Shown here one piece after another: positions 7,767-16,312 of a stretch of 55,747 nt of DNA. A program made the translations under genes and the position numbers. The DNA is from Hyphomicrobiaceae bacterium (GTDB lineage: Bacteria; Pseudomonadota; Alphaproteobacteria; Rhizobiales; Hyphomicrobiaceae), in contig JANXWC010000024.1 of the NCBI GenBank assembly GCA_025351355.1, forward strand, positions 1 through 55,747. Direction: 5' to 3'. The notes beneath the pieces were generated by a model, which was given only the letters and a program-made list of their open reading frames with translations, ran no database searches and was not told the origin of the DNA. How positions within the stretch are numbered: the first letter of the stretch is position 1; the number at the start of each line of letters is the position of its first letter.

Positions 7767-9119
7767 ATGATGGCATTCGTATCCGCGTTACGACGCTGCA
7801 CCACGGCCGCGCTCCTGCTGCTGAGTTTGTATACAACCCACTTTGTCACGGCGGCCCAGGCTATGAAAATTCAAGACGTGACCACCCCCGGCGGCATCAA
7901 GGTCTGGCTGGTGGAAGAGCATAGCGTGCCGCTGATGGCGCTGCGTTTCTCTTTCAAAGGCGGCAGCGCACAGGATCCCGCCGGCAAGGAAGGTGTCGCG
8001 CACTACCTCACCGGCATGATGGACGAGGGCGCTGGCGATCTCGATGCCCAGACGTTCCAGGGCCGCATGGAAGAGCTGGCTATGCGCATGTCGTTCGAAG
8101 ACGGCAAGGATCAACTCTACGGCTCGTTTGAGACATTGACTGAGAACCGCGCAGAAACGGTCAAACTGCTCAAGCTGGTCATCAACAAGCCGCGCTTCGA
8201 TGCCGACGCCCACGACCGCGTGCGCGCTCAACTGCTTTCCGGCCTTGCCGCCGCCGCTCGCAACCCCGATTCGGTCGTCGGCGAGCGCTTCATGGCTAAT
8301 GTGTTTCCCAATCATCCCTATGGTCGACCAAGCCACGGCACCAGCGTCAGCCTTAAGGCGATTGCACCGGCCGATCTCGAAAATTATCGCAAGAACGTAT
8401 TTGCCAGGGACGGTCTGCGTATCGTGATTGTGGGCGACATTAATGCCAAGGAAGCCGCCGGTCTCGTCGACGATGTGTTCGGTGCATTGCCCGCCAAGGG
8501 CACGCTGACGGCGATTGCGCCCACCGTACCGGCGCCGAGCGAGAAACTGCAAATCATCGAAATGGCGGTGCCGCAGTCCGTGGCCCGCTTCGGGCTTGGC
8601 GCGATGAACCGCAAGGACAGCGATTTCATCACCGCGTTCGTACTCAATCACATCATTGGCGGCGGCGGCTTTTCGGCGCGGTTGATGGAAGAGGTGCGCG
8701 AGAAGCGCGGTCTGGCTTATTCTGTCTACAGCTACCTGCAGCCCTTCGATGCCGCCTCGTTGTTCGTCGGTGGCGTCGCGACCAAGAATGAGCAGATGAA
8801 GCAATCGCTCGATATCATCCGCGCCGAGCTGAAACGGATGGCCGACCTCGGTCCGACGGATAAGGAACTGGATGGCGCCAAAAGCAATCTCACCGGTTCG
8901 TTTGCGCTGCGCTTCGATACCAATGCCAAGATTGCCGCCCAACTGATGTATTTCTTAGCCGAGGATCTGGGCATCGACTACGTCGACCGTCGCAATGCCG
9001 AGATCGATGCAGTGTCCCTCGATGCTGTCAAACGCGTCGCCAAACGCCTGCTGATCGATGACAACCTGTTCATCACCGTGGTCGGCAAACCCGTCGGTCT
9101 GCCACCCGGTAAAGGTTGA
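7767..9119 (+). CDS. M16 family peptidase-like protein, non-catalytic partner
   Basis: The 450-residue protein has the M16 fold but lacks HxxEH; the same place reads VAHYLTGMMDEGAG. It keeps the C-terminal Arg/Tyr block (REKRGLAYSVYSYLQ) that helps bind substrate in the catalytic chamber. It therefore probably pairs with the product of the gene upstream, 126 bp away. ATG 7767 is preferred: AGAGG lies upstream and translation begins with a signal peptide (MMAFVSALRR, then a hydrophobic stretch ending VTAAQA). The longer reading from 7686 has no such support. Confidence 0.9.
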   Translation: MMAFVSALRRCTTAALLLLSLYTTHFVTAAQAMKIQDVTTPGGIKVWLVEEHSVPLMALRFSFKGGSAQDPAGKEGVAHYLTGMMDEGAGDLDAQTFQGRMEELAMRMSFEDGKDQLYGSFETLTENRAETVKLLKLVINKPRFDADAHDRVRAQLLSGLAAAARNPDSVVGERFMANVFPNHPYGRPSHGTSVSLKAIAPADLENYRKNVFARDGLRIVIVGDINAKEAAGLVDDVFGALPAKGTLTAIAPTVPAPSEKLQIIEMAVPQSVARFGLGAMNRKDSDFITAFVLNHIIGGGGFSARLMEEVREKRGLAYSVYSYLQPFDAASLFVGGVATKNEQMKQSLDIIRAELKRMADLGPTDKELDGAKSNLTGSFALRFDTNAKIAAQLMYFLAEDLGIDYVDRRNAEIDAVSLDAVKRVAKRLLIDDNLFITVVGKPVGLPPGKG

Positions 9120-9133
9120 GGCCACTGCGCCAC

Positions 9134-9231
9134 TGTCATCCTAGGGCTTGTCCCTAGGACCCAGGGTGCCGCAAACTCAGGCATCCGTTTGTTGCATGCT
9201 GGATCCCACCCACAAGCGGTAGGATGATACG
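9134..9231. repeat. Inverted pair of dispersed intergenic palindromic repeat
   Basis: Two copies of one repeat face each other. Copy 1 (9134-9163) holds a perfect 7-bp stem, CCTAGGG/CCCTAGG at 9140-9158, in the context GTCATCC...GGCTTGT...GGACCCA. Copy 2 (about 9200-9231) is the same consensus on the minus strand, with about three quarters of positions matching. From memory, GTCATCC..GGGCTTG..GGATCCA repeats are common between genes of many alphaproteobacteria. The pair could fold into one long hairpin after the M16 operon and act as a terminator or mRNA stabiliser. Confidence 0.6.
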
Positions 9232-9374
9232 TGTGGCATCATCAAAGTATGTGCCGACTCATCGCCTCTGCACTGCCGCCGCACCTTGTCCCGCCAACAC
9301 GAATCGCTGAGTGATTGCGGCCTGGAACTCGATCCGCTATCGCAGGGTTGCGGTTCGAACTGAAGGGCCATATC

Positions 9375-10748
9375 ATGAGCACCAGTCCTCCACCAGCGCG
9401 CGGCGAACCCCTCTATCTCCAGTCGATTGGCGGTTGCCTCGACAGTGCGATCGGCGCGCACGGTCTCGACCACGCGACCGTCACACGTGCCCTTGATCGA
9501 TTAGGTCCGGCGCTGGCCGGGATGCAACAGGATTATCAATCCGGCCGCCTGCCACTGCTGCGGCTGCCGGAGGATACCGCCGACATCGAAGCCGCCGAAG
9601 CCGCACTTGCAAAACTCTCAGACGGCGCCAGCACGATCGTTTTCTTCGGTACCGGCGGCTCCGGCCTCGGCGGCCAGACCTTGGCCCAGTTCGCCGGTTG
9701 GAATATTCCCGGCCTCGGTCCGAAGAGCTTGACGCCCGGCACCTCGCATCGCGCCCGCACGCGGTTCTACGATAATCTCGATGCCGAGACATTGGCTGCG
9801 GCTTTAGCCGGTCTCGATCTCGCGACCACCCGCTTCGTGGTGACTTCGAAGTCCGGCGGCACCGTCGAAACGCTGCTGCAGGCCGTTTCCGCACTGGCGG
9901 CCGTCAAGGCGGCGGGTCTCGAAAGTCGCATCCCCGGACTGTTCCTCGGCATCACCGAACCGGCCAAGCCCGGTGTCGCCAACGGTCTGCGTGCCCTGTG
10001 CGACGCGCATCGCATTCCCATGCTCGATCATCATACCGGCATCGGCGGGCGCTTTTCGGTGCTGACGAATGTCGGGCTTCTGCCGGCCTTGGCGCGCGGT
10101 GTTGACGTCCGGGCGCTGCGTCGCGGTGCTCAGCGCGTCGTCGCCGAGACAATTTCCTCCGATCATCCGCGCACCAGCCTGCCGGCCATCGGCGCTGCCG
10201 TCGCCATTGCCCTGCGCGAAAGCTGTGGTGTCTCGACCCAGGTGATGCTGCCCTATGCCGATCGCCTCGGCCGCTTCGCCGAGTGGTTCGTCCAACTGTG
10301 GGCGGAGAGCCTTGGCAAGCATGGCAAGGGTACCACGCCCGTTGCCTGCCTCGGCCCGCTCGATCAGCACAGCCAGCTGCAGTTGTTCATGGATGGCCCG
10401 CGCGAGCACCTGATCACCGTCGTGCGCGTCGGCACGTCGCCGCCCACGCCACCCATCGACGCGAAATTAGCCGAACTCGCCGGCATCGGCTTCATGGCTG
10501 GTCGCCCGATCAGCGATTTCGTCGCGGCTCAATCCCATGCCGTGCCCGAGGCCTTGACGCGCGCCGGCCGCCCCGTCCGCACCATCGACATCCCCAAGTT
10601 GGACGAAGCGGCGTTGGGCGCACTGTTGATGCATTTCATGCTGGAAACGATCTTTGCAGCCGCGCTGCTCGGTATCGATGCCTTCGACCAGCCCGCCGTC
10701 GAACTCGCCAAGACGTTGACGCGACAACGCCTGTCGCAGCCCGACTAA
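9375..10748 (+). CDS. Glucose-6-phosphate isomerase-like protein
   Basis: The 457-residue product matches the phosphoglucose isomerase fold: GTGGSGLGG near residue 95, the sugar-phosphate loop SKSGGTVETL, GGRFSVLTNVGLLPA, WAESLGKHGKG (position of the catalytic Glu) and QHSQLQLFMDG (position of the catalytic His). It is shorter than classical Pgi (about 550 residues) and several blocks differ from the usual form, for example SKSGGT where most enzymes have SKTFTT. It may be the glycolytic isomerase of this organism or a relative acting on another sugar phosphate. AAGGG lies 8 bases before ATG 9375. Only 4 bp separate it from mutL, so the two are co-transcribed. Confidence 0.85.
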   Translation: MSTSPPPARGEPLYLQSIGGCLDSAIGAHGLDHATVTRALDRLGPALAGMQQDYQSGRLPLLRLPEDTADIEAAEAALAKLSDGASTIVFFGTGGSGLGGQTLAQFAGWNIPGLGPKSLTPGTSHRARTRFYDNLDAETLAAALAGLDLATTRFVVTSKSGGTVETLLQAVSALAAVKAAGLESRIPGLFLGITEPAKPGVANGLRALCDAHRIPMLDHHTGIGGRFSVLTNVGLLPALARGVDVRALRRGAQRVVAETISSDHPRTSLPAIGAAVAIALRESCGVSTQVMLPYADRLGRFAEWFVQLWAESLGKHGKGTTPVACLGPLDQHSQLQLFMDGPREHLITVVRVGTSPPTPPIDAKLAELAGIGFMAGRPISDFVAAQSHAVPEALTRAGRPVRTIDIPKLDEAALGALLMHFMLETIFAAALLGIDAFDQPAVELAKTLTRQRLSQPD

Positions 10749-10752
10749 CCCG

Positions 10753-12561
10753 ATGGCCATTCGCCAGCTCAGCCCCGAAACCGTCAATCGCATCGCCGCC
10801 GGCGAGGTCATTGAGCGGCCCGCCAGCGTCGTCAAGGAACTGGTCGAGAATGCGCTCGACGCGGGCGCAACCGCCGTTGAAATTGTGGCTGTCGGCGGCG
10901 GTCTCTCGATGTTGCGGATCACCGACAATGGCCACGGTATGGGCCGCGAAGATCTGGCGCTGGCCGTCGAGCGACATGCCACCAGCAAGCTCAACGACGA
11001 CGATCTTTTCAACATATGCACGCTCGGTTTTCGCGGTGAGGCGCTGCCCTCGATCGGCTCCATCGGACGCTTGGCGATCTCGTCGCGATTGCGCGTGGGG
11101 GAAGCAAGCCAGGGTTATGGCTTGGTCGTCGATTGCGGCGCCAAGAGCGCTATCAGCCCGGCCGGCCTCAATGCCGGCACCATCGTCGAAGTGCGCGAGT
11201 TGTTTTCGGCGACCCCCGCGCGGCTCAAGTTCATGCGGTCGGAGCGCGCGGAGACACAAGCCATTGTCGAAATCGTCAAGCGCATCGCCATGGCTCACCC
11301 TTGCGTGGCCTTTGAACTTGTCACCGACGACAAGGCGCCGCTGCGGTTTCCCGCCCAGGCCCCTGGCGCCGAAGGGCGATTGCAACGCCTCGCCCGCATC
11401 ATGGGTCGTGAATTCCTCGACGACGCGTTGCCCATTGAACGGATGCGCGGCCCTTATCAGGTCTCCGGTTTTGCAGCCCTCCCGACGCTGCACCGCAACG
11501 ATGCCGGCCAGCAGTTCCTGTTCGTCAACCGCCGCCCCGTGCGCGACAAACTGTTGCTCGGCGCGATCCGTGCCGCCTACGGCGATCTCGTGCCGAAAGG
11601 GCGGCATCCCGTATTCGCGCTGTTCGTCGATGTGCCCACCGACACCGTCGACGTCAATGTGCATCCCGCCAAGGCCGAGGTGCGTTTTCGCGAAGGCGGC
11701 GAAATTCGCGCCCTCGTGATCAACGCGGTACGCAACGCACTGGAAGCGGCGGGACACCGCGCGTCCGTCTATGGCGGCCAGCAGACTTTGGACACTTTGG
11801 CGCGCGGCTTGGCCACGTCAGGCACCGGTGCGGCGTCGTCATCCTGGCTGCCGCCCGCGCACCCGGCCTTTGCGCCCGCCGGGTTCGGCGAAGCGATGCA
11901 GGCGCCGTTCGCCGGCCTCATCCAACCGAGCGCGGACGCGTCCGCCGGCGATGTGGCGCCGTCGCCCGAGCAACTCGATCGGCCACTGGGAGCCGCACGC
12001 GCGCAACTGCACGAGACCTACATCGTCGCGCAGACGCGCACCTCGGTGATCATCGTCGACCAGCACGCAGCCCACGAGCGACTGGTCTACGAACGCATGA
12101 AGGCGGCGTTGTCCGAGGGCGGCGTCAAGCGTCAGGGCTTGCTCATCCCCGAGATCGTCACGCTCGAGCCCCACGAAGTCAGTGCGCTGGAAGACGCCGC
12201 GTCCGAACTCGCCGAATTGGGCTTGGCACTTGAAGCGTTCGGCGCCGACGCCGTCGCAGTGCGCGAGACACCGGCCATGCTCGGACAAACCGACGTGCAG
12301 GCCCTGGTCAAAGATCTGGCGGCCGACATCACCGCCGACCGCGGCAAGACCGCATTGAAATCGCGGCTCGAAGCGGTGGCGTCGCGCATGGCCTGTCACG
12401 GTAGCGTGCGTGCCGGCCGCCGCTTGGCGCCAGCGGAAATGAACGCGCTGCTGCGCGAGATGGAAGCAACGCCGTTTTCCGGCCAATGCAACCATGGCCG
12501 TCCCACCTACGTCGAACTCAAGTTGTCCGACATCGAACGCCTGTTCGGGCGACGGGGATGA
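10753..12561 (+). CDS. mutL: DNA mismatch repair protein MutL
   Basis: MutL links mismatch recognition by MutS to strand removal. The N-terminal GHKL ATPase is complete: ENALDAGA, DNGHGM and GFRGEALPSIGS. The QFLFVNRRPVRDK and VDVNVHPAKAEVRF blocks belong to the adjoining transducer domain. A variable linker (about residues 345-410) leads to the dimerisation domain, which carries DQHAAHERLVYE from Asp436, the metal-binding motif of MutL proteins that nick DNA themselves. ACHGSVRAG and CNHGRP near the end complete this endonuclease site. The protein should therefore be a nicking MutL, as expected in bacteria without MutH. Length 602 is typical. Confidence 0.97.
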   Translation: MAIRQLSPETVNRIAAGEVIERPASVVKELVENALDAGATAVEIVAVGGGLSMLRITDNGHGMGREDLALAVERHATSKLNDDDLFNICTLGFRGEALPSIGSIGRLAISSRLRVGEASQGYGLVVDCGAKSAISPAGLNAGTIVEVRELFSATPARLKFMRSERAETQAIVEIVKRIAMAHPCVAFELVTDDKAPLRFPAQAPGAEGRLQRLARIMGREFLDDALPIERMRGPYQVSGFAALPTLHRNDAGQQFLFVNRRPVRDKLLLGAIRAAYGDLVPKGRHPVFALFVDVPTDTVDVNVHPAKAEVRFREGGEIRALVINAVRNALEAAGHRASVYGGQQTLDTLARGLATSGTGAASSSWLPPAHPAFAPAGFGEAMQAPFAGLIQPSADASAGDVAPSPEQLDRPLGAARAQLHETYIVAQTRTSVIIVDQHAAHERLVYERMKAALSEGGVKRQGLLIPEIVTLEPHEVSALEDAASELAELGLALEAFGADAVAVRETPAMLGQTDVQALVKDLAADITADRGKTALKSRLEAVASRMACHGSVRAGRRLAPAEMNALLREMEATPFSGQCNHGRPTYVELKLSDIERLFGRRG

Positions 12562-12702
12562 TTTCGCAAGTTTAATCAACGTAACTCGGGCCGGCCGGCA
12601 TTCCAGCTATGCAAAGTGCTGTCGGTGATGGCCCACCAGTGTCCGTGATGATAGATCGGACGCCTCGCCGATGGCGCGAATGCATCAAGGAGAACCGAGA
12701 CC

Positions 12703-13668
12703 ATGCAGCGTGAAGTGGCGAGGGAAACATCCACGGCAACGCCGCAACTCTTCCAGCAACCGGCCCGTCCCGTTCTCTCCAACCAGCCGCTCAAGGCCAT
12801 CGCGCTGATCTGCCTCGCAGTGGTGTGTTTCTCCAGCACGGATACGACCGGTAAATACATGATCACGGTTGGCCACTTGCCGGTCGCCGAGGTTGTCTGG
12901 GTGCGGTTCGTGGCGCAATTCGTCGCCATCATCATGGCGCTTGGACTGTTCGCCGTGCCGTCCATGCTGAGGGCACGCAAACCCGGCTGGCAGCTGTTTC
13001 GGTCGGTGCTGTTGCTGGCGTCGACCTTGTTCAATTTTCTCGCGCTGCGCACCTTGCGGCTGGATCAGGTGATGACGATTTCCTTCCTCACGCCGCTGAC
13101 GGTTGCGCTGCTGGCCGGTCCGTTGCTCGGCGAGTGGGTGGGCTGGCGGCGGATGGTTGCCATTCTCGTCGGTTTCTGCGGCGTCCTCATCGCCGTGCGC
13201 CCAGGTGCCAACACCTTCGAAGTGGCGTTTCTGTTGTCAGTGACGTCGATGCTGGCTTATGCCTCGTTCACATTGCTGACGCGCCATCTCGCACCGCATG
13301 ACGGCGTGCCCGTGACGTTGTTTTATTCGATGTTTGCCGGCGTGATCTTGATGGCGCCACTGGCGCTCGCCGATTGGGTCTGGCCGACCGCGCCGCTGGT
13401 CTGGCTGGCGCTGTTGTCCTGCGGCGTGTTCGCGGCCATCGGCCACGCGCTCTTCATCACGGCGTTCCGCTATGCGACGGCATCGAGCATCGTGCCATTC
13501 ACCTATTTCAGTCTCATCACCCACACCGCCGCGGGTTATTTAGTTTTCGCCCAGACACCGGACATGCCGACGATCGCCGGCGCCGTCATTATCGTCGGCT
13601 CCGGGCTTTATCTGCTTTATCGGGAACGCGTACTCAAAGCACCGATGACCGCGGCCATGCCGACCTGA
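12703..13668 (+). CDS. EamA-family transporter (DMT superfamily)
   Basis: The 321-residue protein contains about ten hydrophobic segments in two similar halves, the layout of drug/metabolite transporters with two EamA domains. The first half contains FNFLALRTLRLDQVMTISFL, typical of this family, and the second ends in a short basic tail. AAGGAG at 12686-12691 precedes ATG 12703. A cytoplasmic N-terminal tail of about 30 residues comes before the first helix. Substrate is unknown. The gene converges on a TAXI binding-protein gene, with a tandem repeat and hairpins in between. Confidence 0.88.
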   Translation: MQREVARETSTATPQLFQQPARPVLSNQPLKAIALICLAVVCFSSTDTTGKYMITVGHLPVAEVVWVRFVAQFVAIIMALGLFAVPSMLRARKPGWQLFRSVLLLASTLFNFLALRTLRLDQVMTISFLTPLTVALLAGPLLGEWVGWRRMVAILVGFCGVLIAVRPGANTFEVAFLLSVTSMLAYASFTLLTRHLAPHDGVPVTLFYSMFAGVILMAPLALADWVWPTAPLVWLALLSCGVFAAIGHALFITAFRYATASSIVPFTYFSLITHTAAGYLVFAQTPDMPTIAGAVIIVGSGLYLLYRERVLKAPMTAAMPT

Positions 13669-13784
13669 CGCGGTTTAGCTGAAGTGGCATCCGGTTCAGC
13701 GTGAAGAACCGCGCAAATGAGAAGAGCGCGGTTTAGCTGAAGTGGCATCCGGTTCAGCGTGAAGAACCGCGCAAATGAGAAGAG
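13669..13784. repeat. Perfect 58-bp tandem duplication with alternative hairpins
   Basis: Two identical 58-bp units lie head to tail (13669-13726 and 13727-13784), and the first five bases of a third follow. Within a unit GCTGAA (13678-13683) can pair with TTCAGC (13695-13700). Across the junction AACCGCGC (13707-13714) can pair with GCGCGGTT (13726-13733), so the duplication creates a new terminator-like stem. Complete identity points to a recent duplication. Confidence 0.9.
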
Positions 13785-13808
13785 CGCGGAACGAATGACG
13801 TTCCGCGC
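13784..13808 (-). terminator. Terminator-like hairpin between convergent genes
   Basis: GCGCGGAACG and CGTTCCGCGC form a perfect 10-bp stem around a 5-base loop. Read on the minus strand it follows the TAXI gene by 25 bases and continues into TCTTCTCATTT, a modest pyrimidine-rich tail. On the plus strand there is no T-run, so it probably serves mainly the minus-strand gene. Confidence 0.6.
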
Positions 13809-13832
13809 CCGTAACTCACGCTTTTGCAGAGA

Positions 13833-14828
13833 TCAGCGTTTGCCGTTCCGCTCCAACCAGGCGGTCGCTGTGTCGAGGCGGCGCCAGCCGGGCAACCTTG
13901 CCGCCAGATTGACTTCCTTCCATTTCGGATGCCGTGGCGCCTTCTGGAAGTCGGAGAACTTGGTGAAGAACTTTTCGACCAGCGCGTTCACGCGACGCGC
14001 GCGATCTGTGCCATCCGGCCAGTTGAAGACGGCCAGCACGGCGCCGACCGCGATGGTTTCCACACCCGGACCGGCTTCCACGAGGTTGGGATAGTCTTCG
14101 TTGACGAATTTCGCCGGCAGGTAATCGTTCTCAAGATCGGCGGTGAAGGGGATCGCCAGCAACTTGTAGTCGGGGTCCTTGGCCAACGCCTTGACGGCGG
14201 CAGCCGGGCGTCCGGCGACGAAGATCGTGGCGGCGATTTCGCCTTGCTTGACCTTCAGTAGGCCGTCGGTCTGGCCCATGTTGACTTCGCGCACCTCGAG
14301 CTTCAGCAGTTTGAAGATCTGCCGTGCAGAAAACTGCGTGCCCGAACCCTGTTCGGCGAAATTGACCTGCTTGCCTGCCAGGTCGGCGAGCGTGTTGATA
14401 CCCTTGCCGGCAACGATGTGGACTTCTTCGTTGTAAAGTTTGGTGATGTACACGAGGCGGCGGTCGATATCGCGGCCGAGTTCACCAGTCTGCTTGAAAT
14501 ACCCCATCACGTCGGACTGCACGATGCCCATGTCGATGCCGCGCAGATGCAGGATGTCTTTCACGTTCTGCACGCTGCCCTTGCCGAGCACCGGCAGGAT
14601 TCGCACGTTGTTGCCGTCGTCGAGCACGGCGCTCATGTCGTAGGCGATTTGCAGATACGTGCCGCTCGGTGTGCCGGTGATGATGGCGGTGGTATTCTTG
14701 TTCAAGTCGTCGCGCAATTGCGCCGCATTATATTGCGCTTCGGCCGGCATCACGAAGGCAGCGAGTGCCAGCGCTGGTGCCACGAGTGCTTTCATGAAAG
14801 CAGAATATTTTCTTACGCCTACAAGCAT
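13833..14828 (-). CDS. TAXI-family TRAP transporter solute-binding protein
   Basis: This is a periplasmic binding protein of the TAXI class. It has a signal peptide ending in MPAEAQ, then TGTPSGTYLQIAYDMSA (the family's ITGGTGGTYYxxG-like opening) and DIGIVQSDV-like and VNFAEQGSGTQFSA blocks typical of the ligand cleft. TAXI proteins deliver organic acids or amino acids to fused DctQM membrane proteins; no such gene is in the window, so this one is an orphan. The start at 14828 is chosen because GGGAGAA lies 8 bases upstream and the peptide MLVGVRKYSAF has the expected basic N-region. It lies downstream of the srfB operon. Confidence 0.86.
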   Translation of the reverse strand: MLVGVRKYSAFMKALVAPALALAAFVMPAEAQYNAAQLRDDLNKNTTAIITGTPSGTYLQIAYDMSAVLDDGNNVRILPVLGKGSVQNVKDILHLRGIDMGIVQSDVMGYFKQTGELGRDIDRRLVYITKLYNEEVHIVAGKGINTLADLAGKQVNFAEQGSGTQFSARQIFKLLKLEVREVNMGQTDGLLKVKQGEIAATIFVAGRPAAAVKALAKDPDYKLLAIPFTADLENDYLPAKFVNEDYPNLVEAGPGVETIAVGAVLAVFNWPDGTDRARRVNALVEKFFTKFSDFQKAPRHPKWKEVNLAARLPGWRRLDTATAWLERNGKR

Positions 14829-14878
14829 GTTTGTTTTCTCCCGATGCGGTCCTATGCCGGTCGCCGATGATATTGCCC

Positions 14879-16312
14879 TCAACGCGTGCCCAGTCTGGCC
14901 AAGCGTTCGGCCGCCCCCACGGCGCCCATTTTTTGCGCAAGACGATAATAGGTCGTCGCGCGCGCGGGATCGGGCTGAATGCCGACGACCCCGAGGTCTT
15001 TCAAAGCAACCGGATCATAAGTTGCGCCCAGTTCGAGCGCTCCCTCGGCTGCCCCTGCTCCGACCGCCCGTTCGAAGAACAAGCGGGCGGCATCGATATC
15101 TCCCTGCAGGAGAAGCTGACGGCCCCGCGTAATGTAACGCTGAGCTTCGGGCGATTGCGTGGCGGCCGCAACTGTTGCGGCGGGCGCTACCGGAACCGCG
15201 GGAGCAGGTGCTGCTGCCGGTGATGTCGGCCGCGGCGCCGGTTCTGGCGTCGGCGCCGCCGTGGCTGCGGCGATGGTGGCTGCAGCCTCCGGTTTTGCGG
15301 TTGGCGGTGCACGACCGCCGCCCAGTTCCTGAGCACGCGCGCGCCAGTATTTGGCCAGCGCTGGATCCGCCTCGACGCCAACCGCGCCGGCCCTGACGAG
15401 AACGGCCGGTTCGAAGGTGTCGGCCAGCGCCAACGCTGCGTCCGCATCGTTCAAGCCAGCGGCTCGCTCGAGCATCAGCCGTGCGCCGACGATATCCCCT
15501 TCCGAAACCAACTGGCGTCCCCGCACGAGCAGACGTGCGCTTTCGGCTTTTTGTGCGTCAGTCCGACCCGCCGGAATGGCGGCTGTGCGCTTTGCTTCCT
15601 CGTCGGCCCGGCGCTTGGCGTCCGCCTCGGCCGCGAGACGATTGCTCTCGGCGACGCGTCTGGCCTCCGCCTCGGCAGCAACCCGCTTGGCCTCGGCTTC
15701 GACCGCAACCCGCCGTGTTTCCTCTTCGGCCCGGCGGCGTGCCTCGGTCTCGCTGGCCACACGTTTGGCTTCGGTTTCTGCCGCTACCCGCTTCGCCTCG
15801 TCCTCGATACGGCGCTTGGCGTCCGTATCTGCGGCAATACGTTTAGCCTCGTCGTCCGCGCGTCGCTTGTTTTCAGCATCCGTCGCGACACGTTGGGCAT
15901 CTACCTCGGCGCGACGTTTGGCGTCGGCCTCTGCCGCAACACGCTTGGCTTCCTCGTCGGCACGTCGTTTCGCGTCAGCCTCAGCTGCAAGACGCTGGGT
16001 TTCGGCGTCCGCGCGGAGCTTGGCGTCGGCCTCGGCAGCGGCGCGCTTGGCATCCTCCTGCGTGCGCCGCTTCATGTCCGCTTCCACCGTCAGGCGTTTG
16101 AGTTCTTCCTCGGCCTTGCGTTTGGCCTCCAGTTCTTCGGCACGCCCGCGGTCGGTTTGTGGCAACGGGCGCGCATCGATGAAGTTCGGCACGGACGGCG
16201 TCGCCCCGCTCGTCTGCGCGTTGGCCGCGATCGGCCCGGCCAGCAGTGCGGTCGTGCCACAGAGAAGTGCGGCGCGAAGAGGAAGATGTTTTTGCTTACG
16301 CATATCGATCAC
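14879..16312 (-). CDS. Secreted TolA-like coiled-coil protein with two C-terminal Sel1/TPR-like modules
   Basis: The last gene of the srfB operon encodes 477 residues. A signal peptide (ending ANAQT) is followed by about 220 residues of Ala/Lys/Arg/Glu-rich sequence built from roughly 17-residue repeats of the type EEAKRVAAEADAKRRA, a long continuous helix or coiled coil as in TolA. The C-terminus holds two copies of one module, each starting RGRQL(V/L)..GDI.(G/A)AR and ending with a block like DPALAKYWRARAQELG, separated by a Pro/Ala linker. It starts with GTG 16312, overlapping the previous stop by 4 bp; ATG 16303 is an alternative. A periplasm-spanning linker is my inference. Confidence 0.78.
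   Translation of the reverse strand: MIDMRKQKHLPLRAALLCGTTALLAGPIAANAQTSGATPSVPNFIDARPLPQTDRGRAEELEAKRKAEEELKRLTVEADMKRRTQEDAKRAAAEADAKLRADAETQRLAAEADAKRRADEEAKRVAAEADAKRRAEVDAQRVATDAENKRRADDEAKRIAADTDAKRRIEDEAKRVAAETEAKRVASETEARRRAEEETRRVAVEAEAKRVAAEAEARRVAESNRLAAEADAKRRADEEAKRTAAIPAGRTDAQKAESARLLVRGRQLVSEGDIVGARLMLERAAGLNDADAALALADTFEPAVLVRAGAVGVEADPALAKYWRARAQELGGGRAPPTAKPEAAATIAAATAAPTPEPAPRPTSPAAAPAPAVPVAPAATVAAATQSPEAQRYITRGRQLLLQGDIDAARLFFERAVGAGAAEGALELGATYDPVALKDLGVVGIQPDPARATTYYRLAQKMGAVGAAERLARLGTR

Noticed and set aside
6267-8942. Long antisense open frames opposite the two M16 genes (495 and 384 codons)
   Set aside because: They are by-products of high-GC codon bias on the coding strand; their products look low-complexity, match no family and lack ribosome-binding sites.
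13669-13784. CRISPR-like direct repeats
   Set aside because: Only two head-to-tail copies without spacers.
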